Below are positions 8,740 to 20,469 of a stretch of DNA of 32,867 nt, one piece after another. Location of the stretch: contig LRSR01013066.1 of assembly GCA_001579985.1 (NCBI GenBank), forward strand, positions 1 to 32,867, written 5' to 3'. Below the pieces are notes generated by a model. That model worked only from the letters and a program-made list of their open reading frames with translations, searched no databases and was not told the DNA's origin. The translations under genes were made by a program, and so were the position numbers. Positions within the stretch are counted from its first letter, which is position 1; every line of letters starts with the position of its first letter. The DNA comes from Hypsibius dujardini (taxonomy: Eukaryota > Tardigrada > Eutardigrada > Parachela > Hypsibiidae).

Positions 8740-11700
8740 ATGTGCGATCCAGACACGGCGTGGGGAGCCGGAAAGGACGGCAAACTGGATGCCATCACAA
8801 CCTCGGAGCAACTGCGGAAAGCGCTGGCGTTGTCGGGACGAATTGCCGACCCACAGGACCTCGAAGAGATTCTTCAGCGGCATGGACCTCGGGGCATTAA
8901 CAAAGGTATCTTACCTGCAGTAACATCAGTACTTTTCGCCGGTAATTTTGCTCCGTTCTTGTTTATCTCATTTTACATGTTTTTCATACACTTTGCTAGA
9001 ACATTTCCTGGCACTTTTTCCGACCATCCCGGTCCTGACAAAGCCCACGTTTACTTCCGCCGTCAAGGACTTGGTGGTGCTGGCTGATTCGGGCTCGAGA
9101 ATTTCCATCGCCGAACTGCGAGAAATTCTCTCCACCGGACAGAACCGTTTAACTGCCGCGGAGATTAACGACATCTTGGCATTGCAGCCGCACCAGGAAA
9201 CCTTCAACCTTGAGGACGTAAGGAAGTCAAGGAAACATGCTCTTGCTAGGGGTATTTTGTTAAAGCCATTTGCTTCTTTTGTTTCATGCCAAAGTTTTGG
9301 GAAGAGTACGAAGACACCCTGCAAAGATGCGCTATGGTACGGACCAGCGAGGTCAGTCGCCTCACAGCCAGCAGCTACACGTCGCAGAAAATGCAGGAAG
9401 CTGGAGCAGCATTTAAAAAGCTCAGTCGAAAGGTATATTACACCTTCTGTTGATTCAAATACATAGAAATAGAAAAATACAAGATTCAAAAATGTAAACG
9501 TTCAAAGTATAAAAATCAGTTGCCAAAAAGATCTGATTGAAATAAGTGAAACAAAAAAGAAAATAAAAAACATAAGCTCATACAACGAAATAGACAAATA
9601 AGCATAAGTAAATTAGTGTACACTTTGTATCAGTGAACCAATTTTTGTATCTTTACAGAGAAGTATTTAAATAGCGATGTAATTATGCTATATTGTGACT
9701 TTGGTGTTTTTGAGAAACTTTGCAGGTCAAATTCCACGCCTTCACGAGAGGATGTCTGCTGTACGAGAATTCCAACCACATTTCAGGGCATCAATTTGAG
9801 CTGGAACTCGCGGCAGACACCGTCCTGACGGTCTTCATTCAGCCGGTCTCCTTGCCGGTCATGACGGCGGATATCGATCCGGCCGACAACGACCTAGATT
9901 TGGATGTGTTTCTCCTGCGGGACGCCGACGATGTGGCGCAGCATCGACGACTTACCGCTTTCACAAACGTTGTGGACCGACAGGTACGGTGCATGTGGAG
10001 AACTGTTATTTATTTACATCCACGAGTCAATTGTCACTGGTACAGCAACGAAGGATCATACTAGTAAGCAATATAAACCGGCCTGGCAACGCCCAATTAC
10101 GAAAAATAGTTCGGTGAGATCAATCATAACAATGCAAAATATATTTTTTTAAACTTTCTAATTCGAACGTAGTGTTAATCAACAATTAACTGAATGACGA
10201 TGCTGAGGAACGTAATCAAGCAATCAATGACCACCCAAACCACTATGACAAAATATACACCAATCAATCAACAACCTAACGAAGAGTCTGCACACAATTT
10301 CAATCAAACAATCAATTGACGGTACTTGGCAGCAAGCTTATTGAGACAATTGTCAAATTTGAAAATTCACCGACAAAAAGTTTTTTAGCTTAATCGGCGA
10401 AATAATTGTTCATATTTATTACTAAATTAGGTCTAGATGAAAAAAATATTTTGAAACGAATCTGAATTCGTCAGTTGAAAACGTTCCCAAGTCAGTACGT
10501 TCGGCTTTTCGGTATGCCTTTCATGTCGATGTGCGCTTACTCTAAAATAGGGGTATTTAATTCTAGTTGTAACGAAAGAATATTATTGAAAGAATAATGG
10601 CACACTGGATGCGGGACCAGAAAAAGTTGTATTTTACGCAGAAGCACAATTGTGGGGATCTACTCGATTGTCTCTCGGAACTGTGAAACTGTTGAAAATG
10701 TTGTGCAGAATTGCAATATTTGGAATACATTTTTTAATTTGTTCAGCGCCGATTCAGCTTTCAGCAGCGTCTGACGAAAGGTCGCTATACACTGGTGCCA
10801 TTTACGAGTGGAGCGTGGTTTAACCGACCAAATATTGTAACGGAAAAGGGAAGAACCCGAAGCAGCAAACGGTTGATTCGACAGGACAAAAGTACCCTGG
10901 AACTTTCAGCGGAGTACAAGTTCGTCATCAAAGACTTACGAATTCGGGTTGTCCATCATCGGCCATCTGTTCCTTTTGTTATTTGTAAAGCAATGCGCTG
11001 GAAGCCGTGTTTGAGATGGCCGACCTTGACGGAAACGGACGGCTGAACCGTCGGGAATTCGAGATCTTCGCGAACCGTACCACTGGCGATGTAGTCCAGG
11101 ACGACGACTGGAAGGTTGTGACAGGTAGTGCTTAGTTAACTAAATTTGACAACTGGCTGAGCCTTGGACGAAATCCGGATTCATAAATAATTTTTTACAG
11201 CCAGTTTCCAAGCCGAAAATGGCCAGCTCAGCCGGGACGGTTTTCTGCAGCTTCATAAAATGGAAGCGAGCGACGAGAGTGAAAACAACGTCCACGATCT
11301 TTGGATAACACTGGAGTCTATGGGCTTCAACACCGAGCTCTTCCTCGATAAGGTAGCTTATATTAATAAACCCGGCCCGGGGGGGGGGGGAAGGGACACG
11401 ACAGCGGACTGCATTCATTAGTTTTGGGATTGTAAAGGGGGGGAGAAATAAAAAGAGGTTTTTACAATTGTTTTACTCGTATTTGCTTTTCCTTGACCTA
11501 TTGTGGCAATCCCCACAATGTTATTTAAAAGTTGAAAAATTTCATTATACCATTAAATTGACGTTAACATTAATAATAAAATTAACATTAATATCAACAT
11601 TAACATTAACTTTTAACAATACATTTTAGATAATAAATTTTAGCAAATTGTCATTTTTGTCATTGTTTTTGTCTTGCCGGGGAATGCTGCCCTCCTTCCC

Positions 11701-12278
11701 TCTAAGGCCGCTTTGCCTCTTACTACATCCCACGAGAATATACATGTATACCGGTACGATAGATTTATTCCTAAACAAATATTTATTTATTTTGGGACGT
11801 GAAGGCAGTTGTTTATCAGTTGTTCATTGGCTCGTCACATTGTCAACCGATCGTCACGCCGACCGACATTCGGTCCGTGACCACGGTGGCCGAAAAGTGC
11901 ATCATACGAGCAGCCATGGAACGGGGCCATCCAGAGGTGTTGGAGGCGGATATTGTTCTGCACAAAATCAGCAACGGAAGTCGCTTCTCGCTGGTGCTGG
12001 AAAATACGGTATTAATATATATAACGCGGAACGTCCGACGAAATTCAGTACAGTCTACTTTAGTCTGCTCGTGCAGCTACACTTCATGTCTCCTCTCACA
12101 GGGATTTCAGGAACAGATCGTGGAGTGCGAGCTGAAGGAGGCCGAAAACTGCATTGCCAGCAAAGAATTCCCCGTCCTGGTGCATCTATCCTCGAAGAAG
12201 GCCGCGGTGATGGCGCACTTTGTGCCGCGCGACAGCAAACTGCCGTGGAAGATCAACACAACTGAACTGGTGAAATGA
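8740..12278 (+). CDS. EFCAB7: EF-hand calcium-binding domain-containing protein 7 (EFCAB7) orthologue
   Basis: Nine exons join in phase to 532 aa: 8740-8905, 9000-9217, 9295-9432, 9726-9983, 10747-10913, 10991-11124, 11201-11352, 11820-12008, 12102-12278. The N-terminal third has two degenerate EF-hand-like pairs (DKxDxI/SEQLRKAL-type, then LADSGSRISIAELREIL) that lack full ligand sets. Residues about 175-285 look like the calpain-type beta-sandwich (TVLTVFIQP, GRYTLVPFTSG). One canonical EF loop lies at 327-338 (DLDGNGRLNRRE). Then come KMEASDE, DLWITLESMGF and a C-terminal sandwich ending LPWKINTTELVK. Domain order and key phrases match animal EFCAB7 (about 630 aa in human, with a longer middle linker). 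In vertebrates it binds IQCE and anchors EVC-EVC2 at the ciliary base in Hedgehog signalling. Exon 5 uses donor GTACAAG, chosen because it alone restores phase. Intron 8 (12009-12101) is 93 nt with no in-frame stop. Confidence 0.82.
11379..11390 (+). repeat. Poly-G run in EFCAB7 intron 7
   Basis: Twelve consecutive G followed by AAGGG, in the 467-nt intron 11353-11819. Further on (about 11550-11620) the same intron holds a degenerate ATTAAC/AACATT hexamer repeat. Confidence 0.8.
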
Positions 12279-12342
12279 CTATTCACAACACGAAGATATT
12301 TCAATTTTCGTTCCGTTATATATTATTCTCAGAGGCAAGGGG

Positions 12343-12711
12343 GCAACCCGATTGACTCCCCTGGGGGCGCTCCCTGAGGGTTCAGCGGGTCTGGACCCCC
12401 AAAACTGCCATTCGATTCCAATTTTTATTCTTAACAAATAAATTATTTGGGATTAGAGTAAATAATTCTTGTAAATCTAGTGCATGTATTAAATATACTA
12501 CTCTGCTACATTTATTCTACATTTTATTAGATATTTTTTATTTGTATTTTTTATATTTATATATTTGCTATGTTTCGTTTCGTTCCTATTATTGACTTAA
12601 ACTCTCTCTATATATCTTTCGAAGCATAACATTTCGATCGAATGGCAGTGCCAGGAGTCTAATTCTCTACTGGACTCTCAGGGGCGCCCCCAAGAGAGTT
12701 ATTTGGGTTGC
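12343..12711. mobile_element. MITE-like element with about 75-nt terminal inverted repeats
   Basis: A 369-bp segment starting 65 nt after the EFCAB7 stop. The left end (12343 to about 12418) and right end (about 12635-12711) are imperfect inverted repeats. Both contain GCAACCC, then TGGGGGCGC, then CTGAG, then CTGCCATTCGAT in the same order. The middle is AT-rich and non-coding. No convincing target-site duplication was found, so superfamily and exact ends are open. Confidence 0.65.
12437..12442 (+). terminator. Polyadenylation signal AATAAA, inside the MITE-like element
   Basis: First AATAAA after the EFCAB7 stop. No AATAAA or ATTAAA occurs between 12279 and 12436. Confidence 0.4.
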
Positions 12712-13782
12712 CACATAAAAAAAAACCTTAAAAAAATACAAAAAAAGATTGACCGCATATAACGCGGAAACAAATGGGAACAAAGTGAACAAATGGGAAC
12801 AAATGGGAAAAATGGGAACGAAGTGAACTGATTGTAATGGTACAGCTTGTTCGGTGCGTACGCTTAATGGGTGGGTGCGTGGTTCTGATTGGGGGCTAGT
12901 TGGCCATTGTGCTGTTAATCGTGTAAACGTCGAGCCTTTTCCTCTTGCTGCGCCTACCACACGTACAGCCAATCTCCAAAGGTATTATTCTGTCCGCACG
13001 TGCCGGAGTAGTAGGAGTATTGCGATGACGGAACCAGTCCCACACCTCATTAGCCTGTCCAGCTGAATATCCGGTCTTCGCACCATCCTCACTCTTAGGA
13101 GGCTTACTCGTTAGGCTTAGGAGGACGATATGGCGCCTGAATTAGTCCGCTCAGCCGGGCCTTCTGTCAATGCACCTGCCTTCTGTCAATGCACCTCCCC
13201 AGAAGATTTTCGATTTTTCCGCAGTTTTGTGACAATGAGTCGACTTCGTATGGAAAAGGTGTTTTCATCCTCAACGGTAATCCACCTGCCGAAAAGCACT
13301 GATACCGATTTATTCATTTTTTTCGTCCCATGATCTCATTTTTATTGGGAGAGGGATGGCGGCAGGGAATTTTGTCTCTACAACTTTAATATTAAATCAC
13401 GTAAAAATTAGTTGGCAGTGGAAACTGGAAACGCCTTTATAATCCTTTGTCTCCCTTTGCAAAGTCTCAAATGCGAGACACGGACACAGCGTTGCTTGAG
13501 CGAACCAAATAAGAATTTTAGGCATAATGATTTTGTGGTCCGTGAAGAAGCGCGCGTATGTGGTAAAGAATACATTTCATGTCTGTCTACGTAGTGAAAT
13601 AATTATTTAGTCTCTTCAGCCAGCCGTCAAGCCTTGTCTTCGGATTGAACAAAAGAATCGTTCTAACTAAATACCAGCATTATACGATAGAGAATCTATT
13701 GCACACCCAGAATCACAGGTTCTCGGAAATTATCCGTAATGTCGCTGAAATTCTGCCGGTAACTCGTGAAGGGTTCCAGATG
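12712..13782. other. Spacer between EFCAB7 and the protease
   Basis: No gene recognised. A degenerate (ACAAATGGGA)-type short repeat spans about 12769-12832. A perfect 19-bp tandem duplication (CCTTCTGTCAATGCACCT core) lies at about 13160-13197. The 3' end of the minus-strand protease falls at 13783. Confidence 0.45.
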
Positions 13783-14597
13783 TCAGTAACTGTTAGTGAC
13801 GTTAGAAATCCAGTCAAGGGCAGTAACTGTTCGGGCATAAACTCCAGGGTAACCACGACGAGCACAGCCACTGCAGAGAAAGTGACAGGTTAGCAGGAAT
13901 TCTCAAAGGCTCCACAAAATTGTAAGTCAACAAAATAACAGATTTAGTCAAAATAAAACTGCAGCTTGTTTTTGTATTAAATAAACTGCGAAAATTCATT
14001 AGCCATTTTCTGTAAATATGCGCAAGTGAGCGTCTCACGTACATGCCCCATGAGACCACACCGACCAGCTTGAAGGGCTGCACAATTCCATCGACAGCGG
14101 CCTTCCGACAAACGAAGGGTCCCCCACTGTCCCCCTGACAGCTGTCCTTGCCATCGTTATCGGCGCAGACCATCTGCGGAGTGATCCAAGCGGGGTACGC
14201 AGCGCTGCATTTCTCAGCCGAAGTCACCTTCACGTCCACCTGCCGGAGAGCACCAGACGCACGCGAATCGCGGTTTCTCCCAGTGTTGGGTACAACAACC
14301 TCCTCTGAGAGATCGATTAGCCGGGCAAGCCCGTTCAAGGAACGACGGTTTTGCCTTTCACTTCCCCAGCCAGTGACCCAGCATATGTCGCCGGGTTGGC
14401 CGTCCGTTTCGTCGGGCAGGCAGACGGGCGCGACTTCGGGGCTGAAGGTGATTTGCTAAAAGGACCAATGGTGGGTTGGGGAATAACCTGATCTAGTGTG
14501 GCCAGTAAGCTTGGAGACACCAGAGAGTCAGACAGACAGGCAAGCAGACAGACATGCAGACAGACAGGCAGGCAGACAGACAGGCAGGCAGACAGGC

Positions 14598-14642
<45 letters not shown>

Positions 14643-15281
14643 AATATTACCTGGTCGTTTGCAACTTTCAACAGGCAGAAGTCGTTGTGAGGAACCGGTC
14701 GCGCGATATACTCGGGATGTACCACGACACGCGACAACGCCAGCGTTACCGCAGTCTGCTCAACGTTGCTTAACACATTATGGGCTCCAACACGGATTTT
14801 GTAGTTTGACGGTTGTGCCCCTCGGGAGACACAGCAATGGGCTGCAGTCAATATCCATTTCGTGTTCAGCTAAATAAAAAATAGTCGCACCTTTGTTAAT
14901 TAACTTCTGATTGGTTAGAACAAGGGTCTATCTTACTATTGAGCCACCGCAAATTTGTAAACCTGAAGCAACCGTCAACATAGCAACCTGCCAAGGCCAC
15001 GAATGCGGACGCGCTTCCGTTCCTCCGACGATCTTCTCGTTCGGCCGGGACAATGCTGCGATCTGTTGACGAAGACCGGAATGGACGAGAAGGTCCGGTT
15101 CATGGACTGGGTATCCGCAGCCTGATGACTGAGTGACGGTGTCGCTTTTTTCATGAACATCCGGAAAATAAGGAGATGTGAGTCTCATCTCACCAGATGA
15201 CGTGACGGGGACCTCGGCTACGGACTGAGCAAACGTCACACCAAGTGCCAGAACGAGAGACACGGCTTTGAGAAGGAACAT
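13783..15281 (-). CDS. Secreted trypsin-like serine protease (S1A) zymogen
   Basis: Four exons on the minus strand: 15281-14937, 14869-14651, 14455-14043 and 13870-13783, giving 354 aa. Residues 1 to about 19 are a signal peptide (LLKAVSLVLALGVTFAQ). A propeptide carries a Cys in SGCGYP (C55), probably disulphide-bonded to the catalytic domain. Activation is expected after K83 (K|IVGG). The triad is complete: H126 in TAAHCC, D178 in HNDFCLL, S298 in GDSGGP. D292, six residues before the Ser, predicts cleavage after Lys/Arg. WVTGWG, VGVVSWG and the C-terminal GCARRGYPGVYARV-type end are present. The last exon was found by phase: donor GTACGT at 14042 and acceptor TCTCTGCAG rebuild SWGIGCAR. 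This is the family-typical sequence, so reading through is not needed. The target is unknown: digestion, immunity or a cascade are all possible. A TATA box lies about 86 nt upstream. Confidence 0.92.
14529..14641. repeat. (CAGA)n/(GACA)n microsatellite in a protease intron
   Basis: Tetranucleotide CAGA repeat with CAGG variants, in the intron between protease exons 2 and 3 (14456-14650). It ends within about 10 nt of the donor, so it sits very close to the splice site. Confidence 0.9.
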
Positions 15282-15366
15282 TTTTCAGGTCGGTGTGGAA
15301 CAAATTTTTGTAGTGCAGCAAAACGCAACAAGAGAGATACTTCAGACTCAGTTGTCCTATTCCGTG

Positions 15367-15374
15367 TTTATATA
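15367..15374 (-). promoter_or_regulatory. TATA box of the protease gene
   Basis: TATATAAA on the minus strand, 86-93 nt before the protease ATG. A start about 30 nt downstream would give a leader of about 60 nt. Confidence 0.6.
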
Positions 15375-16108
15375 CAAAGCATTTGGCGATTGCGAAGGCG
15401 GAATGACTACCTTTATCGAGAGGATTCGCCGTGAAATATTTCGCATCCGTATTCCGATGGTACGGCCCAGATTTTCTACGGATTATCTGGAGCGACAGGC
15501 GCGACGTTGACCAGCCAACCCCTTCTTTAATCTTGGTTGAGCCCGTTTTGGAATTTGAAGGCCTGGTCTTCTAGTGAAAGTACCATGCGCGATACAAACC
15601 AAACAACAGCACGTGCGTTACTTGGCGCTCGACCTTGGACATTACGTTGGTGTGGGCTTAGACAGTGCACATGGTACCGTGAACTGTAATCGGTTATGTA
15701 GATTCGGGTCCTCTAATCGAATCGCAGAGATAGTGGTGAGCACCTAGTTTGTAAGACGGCACTTTCGGCATCAGCAGTCAATGAAGAGTCAACAAATACG
15801 GAATGACCCTGTACACATTATTCCCTATACCCGGATCTTATCGTGCAATGTCCGCCATGAGCTCGACCCACATATACTCAATCGGGTAATTTATGATTGA
15901 GTTTAATTAGATTCCAAATGTTTAATTGTCTAAATAGCTTTACTTGTCTCTTTTATTAATAGCATCAGCCAAATGGTAAATAAGTTCAGCTTAAAAAACG
16001 AATCACGTGCAGGAGTTCCTAGGAACAAGAAAAAATCGAGGCCAGAATTGCAAAATAACTCGAATAAAAGAATTACAAAGAAGAATGATTTTGTTCTGCT
16101 TAACCAAA
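15375..16108. other. Spacer, no gene recognised
   Basis: No coding segment, RNA gene or repeat that I can support. A short minus-strand open frame at 15930-16112 is AT-rich and featureless. Confidence 0.45.
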
Positions 16109-16645
16109 TCATGTAAACCAGTATGTACTGACAGCATATACTGAAATGGACTCGGTCTGTAGAAAGGACTCATCATCTTCTTTATACACTAGATTGCATC
16201 GCAAGCCCCAATTCTGTTGACTCATCGTCGACCGCCAATGATCCCAAGTTCATTAGGAAGACTCCAGTCTCGCGGCCGCATCGTGAGACTTACTGATCTG
16301 AGCATCTCCGGCAGACCATAGTTCGAGGGACGAGGCACCTGGATGACGTACAGGTGAACATGAATTTCTCTGAAACTAAAAACCACGACCACAGTCTGTA
16401 AAATAAAAATATATAGATAACCTTACTGTTGGCAGGAGTAAGAGCGGAGATATGGCCAGATACGACGAAGAATCCGTCGGTATCCTTGGTCAGGCTAAGA
16501 TCTTCCAGGTAATGGAAAAACTCGTTTCATTCATGACTGGTTGTCAGCATAACAAACCCGAATTCGGCTCGTTGGGCCGGGAACGAGACAGTGAGGCTTA
16601 CAGCGGAAAACTGCAGCAGCAAAGGCCACAACTAGCGCCATTTTT
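16109..16645 (-). other. Possible small multi-exon or decaying gene, unrecognised
   Basis: A minus-strand cluster of good splice signals. Segment B ends at 16427 with donor GTAAGG. A 31-nt AT-rich intron (16426-16396) ends TTTTATTTTACAG. Segment C (16395-16294, 34 open codons, e.g. VIQVPRPSNYGLPEMLRS) ends in donor GTAAGT. Acceptor CCTTTCTACAG leads to segment D (16156-16109), which reads 15 codons to TGA in phase with C. Upstream, an ATG at about 16642 starts a signal-peptide-like stretch (MALVVAFAAAVF). Segment B reads LTKDTDGFFVVSGHISALTP in its best frame, but that frame does not join C in phase. So either the model is wrong, other acceptors are used, or the locus is broken. The plus strand also has a plausible donor here (CAG|GTAATG at 16510). 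No family recognised. Confidence 0.25.
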
Positions 16646-18420
16646 CGCCAAGAAATGTTTACAATATACTGCTTTTAGCTATAACTTGAAAAACAATTTG
16701 TTTTATGAGGGATATCGATATTCTCTTTTATATGCTTGGAGCATATTTATTTCCGTGTTAGCAGGCATGCTGACATCAATGTGCCCGCCGCGCGAGATTG
16801 TCGTTCACAGGAGAGTACAAACTCGTTATCTAATTGGTTGGTCAGAGATTTAGTAACGGTCTGGTCAAATTGATTAGCCAACAAAAGGATACGGCCATGA
16901 TGTAGACACATGCTAGGACGTGAATAATTAAAGACTAGTATAATATAAGGTCACGTGCTTACAAAAACTACATGGTCAATACATCACCGATGCCTATTAC
17001 GTAGTTTAGCTAGGGGTTGCACCCAATGCTTCTTAAGCGGATGCCGAATTTATTTTGTTCTATACTTCGGACAGGACAACACCAGTCGAGAAATACAGTT
17101 AATTAGATTTCCACTTGGAGAACGGTACGCGTACTACATGTACCGTATATATCTTTGGTCTATTACAGTAAGGGCGTCAAATCAGAAACGTATTAACTTC
17201 TTTAGCAAGCCTTTCATTTCAAGGGACTATCAAAATAAAAGTGCCATGTGTATCACTGACATGATATATATTTTTATTTATAAAAAAACCGCCCCCCCCC
17301 CGCCTAAGCTGTCCCTCAAAGTCCATTACGTCTCTGATAGCTGTTATTTGTGTCTTATTATAGTACAAGCTATTGCTCGCGCTCTGTGCTCGCAAAAGGC
17401 AGAAATTTTGGCTTTGCAAGGCCATCTTGGAGTTTTAAAAGATATTTAATGTTGTCTTATGTTTTTTGTCACTCTATCTGTCTTTGTCTGCGTCTCCAGT
17501 TCTGTCGCTTTCGTGCCTACTGTGTAGAATCAGGCTTGATATCTTTCGATTAGCTTCAAAATTGGAACAGATTCATCAATCAATCAATCAATTCATCAAT
17601 CGATCAATCAATCAACTCAGGCCAAACATGGGAATTGAGAAGTTTTAAATGTTTTAAAAATTTCCCGATTCCAAAACGGAGATTCTAAAACCACCTTGAA
17701 CTCCTACAACCAAAACTGCTCCTTTCCAAAACATGGGTTTTAAAATTAAAAACCAGTGGACCAGTAAATTTTCAGTCAGCAGAGCACAGGCAGCCCTGCG
17801 TCTTAATAATATCTTAACATATTGTTGCTGGTGCTGGAGACACCTGGTAGGTTCCTACATTCACCAGATACGTAAGCCGAAGATTTTACTTCAAACAACA
17901 CGATTATCGGAAACAGACCAATTGTTGCACGATAGATTTGTACCCAAAATCAAGAACAAATTAATAACACCCAGCAGCAACAAGTGCCACCACAGCGAGG
18001 GTAAGGTAAACTGTCGTCATTTCTGTTGCGTAATTTAGATGATCCGTTTGAATATAATTTGCGTGTAATAACGAAATTGAGAACAACTTGAACATTTTGC
18101 CCTGCCTTTCTCCATTTTATATCCATATATCCGCGGAATGCATTGAATGCAGACCAGGCATGTCGGAGTATCTCACATTGTTTGCGATGGAACTATATAC
18201 AAAAGCAATACGATGCCACAATGAAAACTTCACAAACTCGTGATTTAAACTGACCGGTCGACTAGATTAGTCCTTTTCGAGTACATGAAATACTACCGTA
18301 TTCGCTTAATTCAAAGGCTTATCTTAAGATTTGTTTGTATAAGTGCAGGTCTTGATATTTTCAGACACAGCGACGACTACTGGCCAGTTTCGCAGCAAGC
18401 CTAAAGAAAGCGGCACCGGG
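16646..18420. other. Spacer, no gene recognised
   Basis: Open frames here (for example 16955-17449 and 17733-18038 on the plus strand) show no signal peptide, domain, repeat or splice logic that I can support. A run of about ten C lies at 17292-17301. Confidence 0.4.
17574..17614. repeat. (ATCA)n microsatellite
   Basis: About ten copies of ATCA with TTCA and GATCA interruptions. Confidence 0.9.
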
Positions 18421-18605
18421 TAGTATGTACCCATGTACCTTGTACCTTTAAGTACAACTTTACAAGTACAGTGCCCGTTACATACCGTAACATGTCAGGG
18501 AGAGCTGAACCTAGGTACAAAGAGGTCTAGGTACAACAGTACATGACCATTCTCCACAATGGTGTACCTTCAACATTTGCTGTACCTATGTACTTTTGTA
18601 CCTGG
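18421..18605. repeat. GTAC-rich stretch
   Basis: About a dozen GTAC tetramers in 185 bases, many inside GGTAC/GTACC or AGTAC, making many short palindromes. No clear unit length. Confidence 0.55.
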
Positions 18606-19360
18606 TTAAAGACTTCATTAGGTACTATTCCGATTGCAATGAAGATGTCTCCTCTAGTTAGAAGCTGGAGATCCGCTTTTTCAATTCCAAGCGTTATCCA
18701 CAAACGGTCCCAGAAACTACCCACTCAATTCGCAAATAGCTAGTCTCAAAAGATGCCAATTTTTACGGTGATGAGGATAGGAATGTAACACATGCTCGGC
18801 AAATTAAAAAGTGTTACGTTTTAGTTTTACGAGCTTGATTAGCAACAGATTCGTCGTGCACTATAAAATGTGGTGTGATGTCATGAAATTGTGAGAGATA
18901 ATGCAATGCAATTGTTTGATAGGTCAAATCAAAGTTAGTTTGATACTATAAAAATAACTGTAATTAATTATATTTGATTAAAAGTGAATTAAAGGCAATT
19001 GAATTAAAATTAAAAAATACGCAAGAAATTCGTGGAAATGCGCTTGAAACTCGAAACGCTATACAGCTTTCTAGAGCATATGAGTTTTAAAAAAAATAAG
19101 TAAATCGGCCTGACAACTTGAGTTATGAGTGCGTGGGGAAGGGGGTAAGCCTAATTAGATAAGGAATGGAAAGACAATCAATAAAAAAGCAGTCCTTTTT
19201 ATGAGCGGAAGTAATAGGAGATCTAAAATCTGATAGAAAGAAAATCTGGACCAAAACTGCTTGTAATTGCCAGTGGTCTTCCCTAGCTTTATCTTTGCTC
19301 GTCAAGACGTTTGTTTGTACATCTGTGTACGTGTTTGTAAAATGTTACTAGTCGATTGGA
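18606..19360. other. Spacer, no gene recognised
   Basis: AT-rich around 18930-19020. No coding segment or RNA gene that I can support. Confidence 0.45.
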
Positions 19361-19363
19361 TAC

Positions 19364-19660
19364 ACAGACAAACAAACAGACAGACAGAGAATAGACGGAC
19401 AGAAAGACGGAGACAGACAGACAGGCAGGCCGACAGGCAGACAGACAGACAGACAAACAAACAGACAGTTAGACAAACAGACAGGCAGGCAGGTAGACAG
19501 AAAGATAGACGGGCAGGCAGGCAAATGAATATGTGGACAGACGAACAGGCGGATGAACAGACATGCGTAGAGACGGAGAGACGGAGGGATGGAAAGACGG
19601 ACTGAAAGACAGACGAACAGAGAGCCGCACAGGTGGGTAGGCGCACAGACGAACAGACAG
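19364..19660. repeat. (GACA)n microsatellite, degenerate
   Basis: About 300 bases of GACA/GGCA/GACG tetranucleotide repeat. Long open frames on both strands here are translations of the repeat (TDRQ or SVCL periodicity) and are not genes. Confidence 0.92.
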
Positions 19661-20460
19661 ACGTTGCCTCAAGACGTCGATCGGTAGCTTTTACTACATA
19701 GATTTTGAGAATCAAACTTTGAAGCCTGTAAGAATTAAAGGGTTTACTTAAAAAATGCAGGACAAAGTATTTTACGTTGCATTACGTACATTACGTTGCG
19801 CTGGGATCTCAAGCTAGAAGTTAAGGAACCCAAAATACGGATGTAGAACCGGGATGGTTTCGCTGTTTGGAGCTCGCTAATCGAATTGAACTTTCCCGTT
19901 TGGTGAAACCGGCCATCGTCGTCAGTCGGCCGTTTCTACTCGTTCCTACCTACAAGAATTACAAGTTTATTAGTAATCTAGCGATGGTCATCCAGATAAT
20001 ATTGCGAGCGGAATACCCAGTTAGGAAACAAATTGTAGGAATACATGATATGTGTGTATACTGTAATCTAATTGCAGTTGTTCAACAGGTTAATTCGATT
20101 ATTACTATGTACTGTATCAGATGCGTCAAGGTTAGGGTTATCAGAGTTTTCGCTTTCGAGTCATTTTGATTAATATGGCTCACTACTAATCGGCTTGTTA
20201 AACATTCGTCCTGACTCACTTGACAGTACCCATTCAGTTCAAATACGTGTATAAATACCACATTTTTTTAGGGACACGTGTTTTTTTCGTGGGACATCCC
20301 TGAAAACCCTTCCTTTTTTAAGAACGTCTTCCAAACGCCCTTTTTTTAAGAACGATTAAAGCAAAAAAATTGAACCTTACAGAACAAATGGTTAACGGAT
20401 GGATGGTTCACGAGGAATCTGAATCTGACAGTGTCTGACAATCTTGATCAAGAATGTGGA
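19661..20460. other. Spacer, no gene recognised
   Basis: An open frame at 19867-20169 has no recognisable feature. Poly-T tracts lie near 20260-20350. Confidence 0.4.
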
Positions 20461-20469
20461 TGATGAGTC

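Noticed and set aside
11648-12265. 205-codon open frame overlapping the end of EFCAB7
   Set aside because: It is in a different frame from EFCAB7 exons 8 and 9, whose protein is recognisable.
13814-14338. Protease exon 3 reading on past the SWG segment into an AT-rich tail
   Set aside because: Splicing from GTACGT at 14042 to 13870 restores the conserved GCARxGYPGVY end and a proper stop, so the read-through is intron.
16955-17449. 164-codon plus-strand open frame
   Set aside because: No domain, codon pattern, signal or splice support. It spans a poly-C run and low-complexity bases.
19267-19715. Open frames of 112 and 137 codons on opposite strands
   Set aside because: They are translations of the GACA microsatellite. 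The same applies to frames at 14335-14877, 31421-31672 and 32051-32296.
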